A stretch of 47,422 bases of DNA from Aureispira sp. (GTDB taxonomy: Bacteria; Bacteroidota; Bacteroidia; Chitinophagales; Saprospiraceae): positions 1 to 47,422 of the forward strand of contig JAAEPD010000413.1 of the NCBI GenBank assembly GCA_024222455.1, given 5' to 3'. The notes under the pieces are model-generated. The model was not told the origin of the DNA. It did no database searches and worked only from the letters and a program-made list of their open reading frames with translations. Shown one piece after another: positions 1 to 12,200 of this stretch (its first letter is position 1; each line of letters begins with the position of its first letter). The translations under genes were made by a program, and so were the position numbers.

Positions 1-147
1 GTTGTTAATAAATAATCTGTGTATAAGTCTAATTTATCTTGCATCTCATAAAGTTAAACTTTCTACCTTACTTTTACTAAATCTATGCGTAACTTGAGTT
101 ATTAAATTAATACTTATTAGAAACTAAGAAACCCCCCATTAAATGTT

Positions 148-171
148 TAGACCTTTGAAAATTAAGGTCTA
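148..171. repeat. Inverted repeat upstream of giant adhesin gene
   Basis: TAGACCTT (148-155) and AAGGTCTA (164-171) form a perfect 8-bp inverted repeat with an 8-nt AT-rich spacer. It lies about 70 bp upstream of the preferred start of the giant adhesin gene. It could be an operator or a hairpin in the 5' leader; there is no U-tract, so it is not an intrinsic terminator. The rest of 1-240 is AT-rich and I see no clear TAnnTTTG promoter or coding region there. Confidence 0.35.
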
Positions 172-240
172 GGCAATTTGTGTTTTATAATAACAATGAC
201 CTCAAATATTATTGACCCAAAGATCAATAACCTAGTGACT

Positions 241-3200
241 ATGAGAAGAACATCTACATTATTTATAGCAATATGCTACATTATTTTATTATTCAGTGTG
301 TCATCTATTCAAGCCCAAACCCGTATAGGAGGAGGGGAGTTGAGCTATGAATGTTTAGGAGGAGGAGATTATTTGGTCTCTTTAATTCTCTATTCAACTT
401 GTGATGCTTCAGGCTCAACTACAGGAGCTACTACCGAAACTGTAGACTATGCAACTACTTTTGGATCTTGCGCTTCTGGTAGCTTTAGCCTAACTCAAGT
501 AGCAATAGAAGATATTACTCCTGTTTGTCCTGCTGCCACAACTACGTGTGCCAATGGTGGAGTTCCTGGTATTGCAAAAGTAACCTATGAAGGAATTGTT
601 AATTTACCTGAATTTTGTGGACCAGCAATACTTTCTTGGACATATTGTTGTCGAGATAATAGTGTAGGTTCTTTATTTGATCCAACTACAGAAAATATTT
701 ATCTAGAGGCGACTATAGATGATCCTGCAGCTAGTACATGTAATAGCTCACCAGTGTTTTTGAATGACCCTATTTTAGCTGCTTGTGCTGACCAGACAAT
801 ACACATCAATGATGTAGCTTATGACTTTGATGGAGATTCTTTAGTCTACTCTTTAGTAGATTGTAAGACTAGTTCTGGTACTTCAGTTGCTTATGGGAAT
901 AGTGCTCCTTCGTTTTCTGGAAAAGAGCCACTAGGGAATTTTAGTACAGTCACTATAGATTCTGCTACAGGAGCTATAACGGCTAATGCTCATTCAGCCT
1001 CTTTGGGATTACCATTTCGTACAGTTCTTTGTCTTAAAGTTGATGAATACAGAAATGGCTTTTTTATTGGGACAACCATGCGCGATATGGAGTTTTATAT
1101 ATATGACTGCTCTGCAACAGGAACTCCTAATACTACACCAACAATCACAGGTTTCCAAAAAGGAAATAGTTTTAGCACCAGTTATGATACTACAATATGT
1201 GTAGGACAAACTTCATGTTTGAGAATTGAAGCTGAAGACCTAAATCCTACTGATACAATTGAATTATCCTGGGATAAATCAATTGTGGGAGCATCTACTG
1301 CTGAAAAGCAAGTGGGGGCAAATAAGATTTTTGGTGAACTTTGTTGGGCTCCATCTTTAGCAGATGTTGGAACACATTACCTTAATGTAAAGGTAGCAGA
1401 TAATGCTTGTCCTATTATAGCCCAAAGTACTTATACCTATCAAATTAATGTAGTAGCTCCTATTCATACAGTAGATGCAGGTCCAGATATTACTGTTTGT
1501 CAGGGAGACGATAATGCAATGCTATCTGCTGTTACTACAGCTATTACTGCTGATATAGATTCTGTGTATTGGACACCTAGTGCAGGATTATCTCACCCAG
1601 ATTCGCTGATAACCAATATTGGAATACCAACAACAACAACTTATACTGTACATGTTGTACTCAAAAATGGCTGTGTAATTACGAATTCTAAAACAGTGTA
1701 TGTAGAATCTAGCCCTGATGTAAACGTTCATCCATCTTATATAAGAGCATGTCCTAACTCATCAATTACACTAAATGCAGTAGCCAATAATACAGGATTA
1801 GACTTTGAATGGCTAGACCCCTCAAAGAGCTCATTAGGTACAGGAACTACCTCTGGACTTTTTTCAGAAATAGGAGTAACTACTCCTCCTAGTTCAGGAG
1901 ATTACCCCTTTTATGCAGTTGTAAAAGACCCTACTACTGGTTGTACAGATACAGCTTCGGCATTTGTAAGATTGGGAGGTGCTGTTACTGATGGTGATGT
2001 TTGTCAAAATATATATGCATCTAATCAAGTAAATGTTCCTACAATAGGTACTCGTGATGATCCTACAACTTTAGAGGATGCCTTAGATAGAGCCGCTTGT
2101 ACTGGAACTAGAATTAAATTAGATACAGGATATTATCATTTAGCAGAACCTTTGCAAGTAGGAGGGGGATTGGTCTTAGAAGGTGGTTTTATGAGTGGTG
2201 ATAATTGGAGGAAAACTAGTAAACAAGGAGCCACAACTATAAATAGACGTGCTATAGCTGTAGAAGGTTCTATTGGCTCGAATGCAAGAATCACGGCTTT
2301 AGAAATGAATGGGGCTAAACATTTTCGCTTACAAGATTTATCTGTGTCAACTGATGATGCAGGCACATTGGGCTCAGGTGTTTCCACTTATGGGATTCAT
2401 ATGGTCAATGTAGACTCTTATCTAATTGTAAGGGTTAATGTAGTTGCAGGTGATGCTAGTCCAGGAAAAGACGGTGCAAGAGGATGTAAGGGTATGGAAG
2501 GTAAAAGAGGTTTTGACGGAGTATCAGCCATAAATATAGCAGGACCTCCCAGTCCAGGTGGAGATGGGGGAGAAGGAGCTGCTCCTGGAGATTCTTGTAG
2601 AAATACCCCTGGTGCAAATGTACCTGGAGGTAAAGCTTCTTTGATAAATGGGGCATCAGCTCCTCTACCATCTAATGCTGGTGGCGGTGGTGGAAAAGGT
2701 GCAGACGGGATAGGATCATTTGGTTCAACTATTGCTGGTAATGGTGGCAATGGAGGTGATATAGGAGGCTGTGCTGTATTAGGAAGTGGAGCTACTGCAG
2801 GTGGAGCTAGTGGAAACCTTTTAAGCTCTGGTCAACCAGGAGCACCTGGATTTCTTGGTGCAGATGTTTTGCCTACATGTTTTGTGATGGCAGGAGCTGC
2901 TCCTGATACCAATGTTCTCTGTTATTACACCTTAGGAGCTCCTGGTGGATTTGGAGAACCTGGTGCTGGTGGCGGTGGTGGAAAAGGCGGCGGTGGCGGC
3001 GGTGGCGTAGCAGGATCTGTAGGTGGTAGCGGCGGCGGCGGCGGTGGCGGTGGCCAAGGTGGTTTTGGTGGCCAAGGAGGTAGTTGTGGTGGCGGTTCAT
3101 TTGGTATTTATATTTGTGGAAATAATGCAGAAGGAATAATTATAGACTGTAATGTGAAAGCAGGAGCTTTTGGAGATGGAGGCTTAGGAGGAGATGGAGG

Positions 3201-6200
3201 TAATGGTGGCTCTGGTGGTGATGGAGGAGATCCTGGTGTAGGAATAGCAGGAGTTGTTGGTGGCGGTGGTCCTGGCGGCAAAGGTGGTTCTGGTGGCCAA
3301 GGTGGTAAAGGTGGTGATGGAAGCGATGGAATAGCCAAAGATATTTATGTGTCAGGATTCCCTCTCAAAAGTTCTAATATAACCTTTGACCTAGCTGGAC
3401 AAGAGATTATCTTTGTAGAAGATGTTAGTTGTGCAAAAACAAATGTAACATTTGAAGATGATGGAATAGGTGCTGGCTTTGCTCAATGGATATTTGGACC
3501 TAATGCTACACCTTCTAGCTCAGGAGCAGTAATTGTCCCAGTACAATATGACACTACAGGAGTATTTGATGTACAAAATATAAATCAACCCAACTCTACA
3601 TACAGTCAATTTGTAACAATGTCATCTACAGGAGCTGTACCAGAAATACAAACAACAGCTAATAGACTTAGTCCTAATACAGGATTTCCTGATACGGTCC
3701 AAATATGTTTAGGAGATACTGCAACATTTTTTAGTCATTTACCTGGAGATACTATCAATTGGAACTTTAACGGAGCTTTACCACCTGCATTTAATGATAC
3801 ATCTGTAGTTGGTTCACAGCAAATAACAGGAATGGAATTTAATATTCCAGGATTATTTCCTGTAGAAATGAGAGTATATACTTCTTGTTGTGGATGGTCA
3901 GCTATAGATACTGTTTGGCTTTTTGTAGATCGTATTCCTACTCCTATAGCCTCTATGGATACCGTTGTTTGTGAAGGAGAAGATGCCTTACTAACATTAT
4001 CAGGACTTGTGGCAGGAGATACAGTGTTGTGGTCGCCTATTATTGCAGGGCAGTTCAATCATATCTCAATAGATAGTGTAGAGGTTACACCTCCTGTTAC
4101 AACAACTTATACCGCAGCAGTTTATGCTGTTATTACAGCAGGAAGTCATATGCACTATGCTTGTCCTGAGGTAGTAGATATAGAAGTGGATGTAATGGAA
4201 TCTCCAGATATTACGCTTATTCCTATCGATGAAACCTGCAATGATGATGGACAAATAGATGTTATTATAAATAATTTTGATCCAGGAAGTGGTTATGTTT
4301 TTGAATGGGAAACAGGATCAGCAACTGCGGCTGTATCTTCTTATACCATTACAAATTTAGCAGAAGGAGCTTATTGTGTAACAGTTACAGAGTTTATAAC
4401 ATCTCCTTTAGTTACTTGTGTGGAACAAAGTTGTGAACTAGTGTTAAAGGACCCTACCTTTGCACCTACATTATATGTAGATAGTACTAGTGGTGTTTCT
4501 TGTTATGGAGCAGATGATGGTTATATAAGAGTAGCTGTTGTTGGAGGAGCTAGTGGTGGTGCTCCTGGTGCATATACGTATACTTGGTCGCCTGCATTAG
4601 GAGTTGTTACAGATAGTGCAGCTTTTGATTTGCCTCCTGGAGATTATACTATAGAAGCGAATGATAATGCTAGTAATTGTACAGATGAAATTACTGTCAA
4701 TATTCCAGAACCAGACTCTCTAGATTATTCTATAAATACAACACCAGTTTCTTGTAATAGTGCTAACACTACTGATGGTGTTATAGAAGTACAAGCATCT
4801 GGAGGAGCAGGTCCTTATACCTACGAATTGTCAAATACTGTAGTTAATGCTACAGGGATGTTCACAGGGTTAAGTCCTGGTGATTATGTTGTAACTATTA
4901 CAGATGATAATCTCTGTACAAAAATTGATACTATTAATCTTCAAGCTTTGGTTAATATTGGAAATTCTTTTGCTATAGATAGCATTGACTGTTATGGTGA
5001 TTCTACATTAGTTGTTTCTTCTCCAACAGGAGGTTCTACTTACAACTTTCAATGGCAAGAGTGGAATGGATCTACCTATGTTACAATCCTTTCGGGAGCG
5101 GGAATTAATAGTATTAACTTACCTGCAGGTGAATATCGTGTACGAATAGAAGATAATTCTTCTGGCTGTACTATCCCAAGACTATTTTCCATGTCTGAGC
5201 CAGATACCTTAATTGCCGACTCCTTAAGTTATGTACCAAGTCCTGCACAAGGTTGTGCTTCTTTGATAGGGGCCAACGCCACAGCTATGGGGATAGGAGG
5301 AACAGCACCTTATACTTATGAGTGGAGTAATGGAGATGTTACAGCCACTGCTGTAAATTTAGCCAATGGTATTCAAGTAGTAACAGTTACAGATGCTAAT
5401 GGTTGTACTGCTACATCTGTAATTACAGTAAGTTATCCTAATATTACTTTTGATATAGATGCTGGGCAAGATACTTTAGTTATTTGTGCTGGTGAAACAG
5501 CTATTTTAAACTTGAATAATGTCACTAATATTCCTGTCGCCTGGACACCAAGTGGAACATTATCAGACACTACAGACCTCAATCCAATAGCTTCACCATC
5601 AATTGCAACTACATATTATATGAGTTCTTTGGGGGATGGCAGCAACTTGATCGTAAATGGAGATTTTGAATTAGGCTATGATGGTTCTTATTCTACAGAT
5701 TATAATATGCAATTTAGTTTTACAAGCCTGGGCATAGGAGATTATGCTATTGATGCAGATGCTAGTGCTTATGGATTTTTAAAATATGACCAGTTTGATC
5801 ACACTTCTGGTTTAGGCAATTTTCTTATGGCAAAAGGATTTGCCACCTCTCAAGATGTATGGTGTCAGTCTGTGGTTATCGAACAAAATACTGCTTATGC
5901 CTTATCTTTTTGGGTCAATAACTTACTAGATACTAGTAACGCTGTCTTTTCGGACCTTCCTGACCCTGAGCTAGAAGTATATATCAATGGAACATTAGTA
6001 ATTTCAACACAGAAAATTGCAGAATTTCCTGATGAATGGATACAGCATGGAGCTGTTTGGAATTCTGGAGGTAACAGTACAGCTAATATTTGTATTAGAA
6101 ATGCCTCAACTAATTTAGTTGGAAATTCTTTTGGTATAGATGATATTGAGTTTAGATCCTCTCCTGGCTGTAAACTAGTAGATTCTGTACTAGTAGAAGT

Positions 6201-9200
6201 AAGTGATCCTCAGCTTACAATAATATCAACTAAAGATCCTAGTTGTAATGTAAGTTTTGATGGCGAAATACAAACAGGACTAAGTTTTATCCCAATTTCT
6301 ACAGGATATAGTAGTCCTATTCCTGCTTATTCTTGGGGGAATGGACAAACTACCACTACTGCAACAGCTTTAGCAGCAGGACAACATTGCCTTACAGTAA
6401 CAGATCAATACAATTGTAAGGATTCAATATGCACTACATTATCAGCACCAGCTAGTTTTTCTGTTTCTATTTCAGCTACACCTGATTATATAGGTGCTTG
6501 TATAGGTAATAATGGAATAGCAACAGCTATAGTAACTGGAAATCCTGGCCCATTTTCTTATAATTGGGAAGTCGCAGGTGTTTCTATTGGCTCAGCACAG
6601 TCTATTCATGGTTTAACAGGTAATGTTATTTGTGATGTAGAGGTAACGGATACGAATGGTTGTACTGCCAATACTTCTGTACTAATAGCAGATTCTGCTA
6701 TAGTTTTTGATATAGCACAAGATACTTTTTCCATCTGTATGGATGATACTGTACAGATAGGTGTAGATACCGATTTAGATGTATTTTGGACACCTGGATT
6801 TGGACTTAGTAGTAGCATAATAGATAGTCCATTTGCTGCACCTTCTGCCTCCACTATATACTATGCTAGTGCAGACGTACTAGCTCCATCTAGTGGTGTA
6901 AACCTTGTTGTTAACGGAGATTTTGAACTGGGGAATGTAGGATTTAATTCCGATTATAGTTTTATACCTCCACTCACATTATTGGGAACAGGTAATTATG
7001 CCGTAGACACTAGTGCTTATGAATACAATAATCAACATAGTGGTTATGATCATACTTCTGGCTCTGGCAACTTGATGATAGTAGATGGGAACTCATCGTT
7101 GACTAATATTTGGTGTCAAACAGTGCCTGTTACACCTAATACTGATTATGATTTTTCAGCGTGGTTTAATAGTCTAACTAAGCTCCCTAATAATTATGCA
7201 GATCCAAAAATTGTTTTATTAGTTAATAATATCCCTATTTATACATCTCCTCAGATCCTAGAATCTCCTGATCAATGGATTCAGTATGGAGAAACTTGGA
7301 ATTCTGGAGCATCAGTAAGTGCTGATATTTGTATTCAGATGATTTATGTGAATGGAGGAATAGGAAATGATATTGCAATAGATGATATAGAATTCTATCC
7401 AACATCTATATGTGAACTAGTAGATTCTGTACTAGTAGAAGTAAGTGATCCTATACCAACTTTAACCAGTACAGATATAAGTTGTCCTGCTAATGCAGAT
7501 GCGACTATAGCTATTAATGTTGCAGGAAGTTTAGCTACAACTTATGATTATACCTATAATAATACAACATCAGGAACTAATGGAGCTGGTTATAACCAAC
7601 CCTTCCCAGATACAATAACTGGATTAGATGCAGGTATGTATCTAATTACAATAACAGAAGTTGGTGGTGCAGTTTGTTCAATTATAGACAGTATTGCTAT
7701 TGGTCAAATTACTCCACTAGTGGTTGATACTGTATTTTATACAGACTCCTTAGATTGTAATGGAGATAGTGATGGACAGATTATAGTAGATGGAAGTGGC
7801 GGAACAGGGCCATATACATTCCAATGGGATGCTTTTGCAGGTGGAGGACAAACAACACAAATGATTAATGGGTTATTTGCCAATACTTATTCTGTAACTG
7901 TTACAGATGACAAGGGCTGTGAGGCTACAGCATCTATAGAGATTGGACAGCCTAATTCCTTTTTTGGTGGTGCAATTCCTTTTTCTTCAGTCACTTGTCC
8001 TAGTGGTAGTGATGGTATAATGCAAGCATTCCCTGGAGGAGGAACACCTCCATATAGCTATTTATGGGATAGTAATGCAGGAGGACAGACAACCTTGCAG
8101 GCTACAGGCCTAACAGTTGGAGTTTATAACATAACTGTTACTGATGCTAATGGTTGTACGGCCACTGGAGCTGAGTTAATGACAGGCCCTTTACCTTTTG
8201 TAATAGATATAGATACCATAAGTTCTGGTTGTGTAGGGGCTTCTAATGGAGAACTATTACTCAATTCTATATCTGGAGGGTCTCCCACTTATACTTTTCT
8301 ATGGTCTAATGGTAGTACAGCTGTTAATGCCACAGGATTGGGAGAAGGTTCACATTGTGTGACTATCACAGATGGAACAGGTTGTAAGGATAGTGTTTGT
8401 ACTACACTTACAGCGTTGCCCAACAACATGAGCTTAAGTATGGATGCTGTACCTGAATTTTCGATTGCTTGTGGAGGTTTTAATGGTATAGCAATAGCAG
8501 ATCCAACAGGTGGAACAGAGCCTTATAGCTATACTTGGGCAAATACTAGTCCTGCATTATTCCCTAACAGCCAAGCTATAGATGGACTTCTTGCGGACAA
8601 TTATACTGTCACGGTTACTGACGCTTCTGGTTGTAGTATAGAAGGTACAATTCCTGTCATAGATTCTATGATTGATTTTAGTCTTTTACAAGATAGTATT
8701 ACAATATGTGTAGACGATACTGCTCAGCTTAATATTAATACTCCTTTGGATGTACTTTGGACACCTGGGTTTGATTTGAGTGCAACTAATATAACAAACC
8801 CATTTGCTCTACCTTCTAGTCCAATAACATATACAGTTACGGCAGGAGTAGATTTGCCTCCTAGTGGTATAAACCTTGTAGCTAACGGCGATTTTGAATT
8901 AGGGAATGTGGAGTTTACAAGTAACTTTAATTATGTTGCACCTCCAGGATTCCCTGGAGCATTGGGGGCCAATGACTATGCTATAGATACAAGTGCAGGT
9001 GAGTATAACAATGCTTATGCTCAATATGACCACACAACAGGCGCAGGTAATTTTATGATGTTAGATGGACAATCATCAACAGCAGATTTTTGGTGTCAAA
9101 TAATACCTGTTGCACCTAATACCGATTATGAATTTTCTGCATGGTTCAATAATATTATAGATACAACTCAAAACTTTTTAGATGCAGGAATTAGTTTAGT

Positions 9201-12200
9201 AGTTAATTCTAATGTTATTTATACATCACCTCAAATTCCAGAATTGCCTGATGATTGGATTCAATATGATGGTGTATGGAATTCAGGGCTTGCAACAACT
9301 GCCTCAATCTGTATTCAAATGAATCTTCCTTTTACAGGAATAGGCAACGATATAGGTGTAGATGATATAGAATTTTATCCAATATCTTCTTGTGAATTAG
9401 AAGACTCTGTAGCTGTATTGGTTAGTGATCCTATCCCAACTTTAACTAGTACAGATGTAAGCTGTCCTGCTAATGCAGATGGAACTATAGCTATTAATGT
9501 TGTAGGAGGTTTAACCACAACTTATGATTATGATTATCTTAATACAGCTATAGGTACTAGTACTTCTGTATCTGGTCAAACCTTTCCAGATACCATAACT
9601 GGATTGACGGCTGGGAAATATATAATAACAATAACAGAAGTAGGTGGTGCAAACTGTACAATTGTAGACAGTATTTTTGTTGATCAAGGAACTCCACTAA
9701 AGGTTGATACTGTATTCTATACAGACTCCTTAGATTGTAATGGTGATAGCGATGGACAGATTATAGTGGATGGAGATGGCGGAATAGGACCATATACATT
9801 CCAATGGGATGCTTTTGCAGGTGGAGGCCAGACAACACAAATGATTAATGGGCTATTCGCCAATACTTACTCTGTAACTGTAACCGATGCTAAAGGCTGT
9901 GAAGCAACAGCATCTATAGAGATTGGGCAGCCTAATTTCTTTGCTGGTGGTGCAATCCCTTTTTCTTCAGTCACTTGTCCTAGTGGTAGTGATGGTATAA
10001 TGCAGGCATTCCCTGGAGGTGGAACCCCTCCATATAGTTATTTGTGGGATAGTAATGCAGGTGGACAGACAACCCTGCTGGCTACAGGCTTAACCGTTGG
10101 GATATATAACATAACTGTTACAGATGCTAATGGTTGTACGGCCACAGGAGCTGAGCAAATGACAGGGCCTCTTCCCTTTGTAATAGATATAGATACTATA
10201 GCAGATGTTTCTTGTATAGGTGGTTCTAATGGAGCACTTCAGGTTAGCTCTATAGCAAATGGTACAGGAACCTACACTTACCAATGGTCTAACAGTAGTA
10301 CAGGGCCTATAGCTACTGGTTTAGCAGATGGAGTACATTGTGTTACCATCACAGATGGTGGAACAGGATGTAGTGAAAGTATTTGTGCTACACTCACAGC
10401 ATTACCCAATAGTATGAGTTTGAGTATGGAGGCTACCCCTGAATATACAAATGACTGTGGAGGCTCTAATGCTATTGCAATCGCAGAGCCAATAGGAGGA
10501 ATCGAACCTTATTTTTATTCATGGACAAGTACTCTCAGTACAACATTCCCTAATAGTCAAGCTATAGATGGGCTTATTGCTGACGATTATTCTGTAACTG
10601 TTACGGATGCAGCTGGATGTTCAGTTACAGGGATGATTCCAGTAGTTGATTCCTTCATTGTTTTTGATCTGCTTCAAGATAGTTTTGTTATCTGTGTAGA
10701 TGATACTGCTCAACTTGATATTAATAGTACATTAGATGTACTTTGGTCTCCTGGAATTGGCCTTAGTGCAATCAATATTCCTAATCCTGAAGCGGCTCCA
10801 CTTAGCAATATAATATATGCTGTTACGGCAGGAGTAGACTTGCCTCCAAGCGGTATTAATTTGATCGCTAATGGGGATTTTGAATTAGGAAATACTTTGT
10901 TTAATTCTAATTTTAACTATATAGATCCTTCTACTTTTGTAGGACCTCCTTTAGGCCTTCAGAACTATACAATTGATGTAGATGCATCTATTTACCACAG
11001 TCCAGGTAATTGGGTTGGACTAGATCATACAAACCCAGGTAGTGGTATGTTTATGATAATAGATGCTGATGCAACAACTGCAAATACAGAAATTTGGTGC
11101 CAAACAGTAAATGTAGCAGAGAATACAGACTATGAATTTTCAGCTTGGTTCCAAAATATATTAACCTCAGGAGCTCCATTTGCTCAACCTGATGTGGAAA
11201 TACAGGTTAACGGAGTGCCAATTTTGTCAATTGTTGATCTTCCGTTGCCCCCCGCAGGATGGGCGCAGCACTCAAGTACATGGTATTCTGCTAATGCTAC
11301 AACTGCACAAGTATGTATACATTCTGTTGATATAACAACTGGTTTTGGAGGTAGTGATTTAGGAATAGATGATATAGAGTTCTATCCAATCTCTTCTTGT
11401 GAATTAGAAGATTCTGTAGCGGTTATAATCAATGATCCTACTGTAGTTTTATCAGGTACAAATCTTACTTGTAACACTTCTTCAGATGGTACTATTGCTG
11501 TTAGTGCTTCTGGAGGATATAGCACCTCTTATACTTATGGTATAGTAGATGCTGGAACAGGTAGCCCTGTTTCTAGTGGTTCAGTGCCAGATGTTGCCAC
11601 TATATTTACTTCTGGTACTTATTTGGTAGGAATAATAGCTTCTGATACCACAGGTTGTACAGCAGAAGACTCTATAGTAATTAGTGCACCTGATCCTATA
11701 ACTGTAGATACCATCATATTCAACGACACTGTTTCTTGTAATGGAGTAGCAGATGGAATGATTGTTATCACAGCTCTTGGTGGTACAGGAGCAGGAACCT
11801 ATTCATATCAATGGACAGATGCAACTAATGCTATAATTAGTACAACTGGTAGTGCTACAGGCTTGGCCAGTGGAGCATATAGTGTAACTATAACAGATGC
11901 TAATGGTTGCTCTATGACAGAGTTTTACTTGATCGAAGAACCTATGTTTTATGATGTAGCTATTACATCAAAAACAGATATATCTTGCCCTGGAAATATA
12001 GATGGAACAGCTACTGTTATGCCAATATTGGGAGGTGTTTCACCATTTGATTATATCTGGGATTTAAATGCGGGGAGTCAAACTGCAGCTACCGCAACAG
12101 GTTTAGCAGAAGGAAGCTATGGGGTGACAGTAATTGATGCCAATGGCTGTACAGATACGGCTATTGCTATAATAGGCCCACCTCCTTCTATCTCAATAAA

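Larger units (their letters stand above)
6700..10660 (+). repeat. Tandem duplication of a 1.98-kb unit inside the adhesin gene
   Basis: Two consecutive blocks of about 1.98 kb have the same order: a PKD-like element (ICxDDT), an NGDFE module and five SprB repeats. The section 7441-8220 aligns with 9421-10200 at a constant offset of 1,980 bp with only scattered differences; for example 7741-7800 and 9721-9780 differ at about five positions. A third block starts near 10656 but diverges after its NGDFE module. This indicates recent duplication or gene conversion. Confidence 0.88.

Noticed and set aside
178-240. Upstream TTG (178) and ATG (196) starts for the giant adhesin
   Set aside because: They place a polar extension before a textbook signal peptide that starts at the ATG at 241.
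2418-3338. Proline-rich open frames on the minus strand opposite the glycine-rich segment
   Set aside because: They are antisense images of GGN codons (CCN = Pro) with no start context or recognisable domain.
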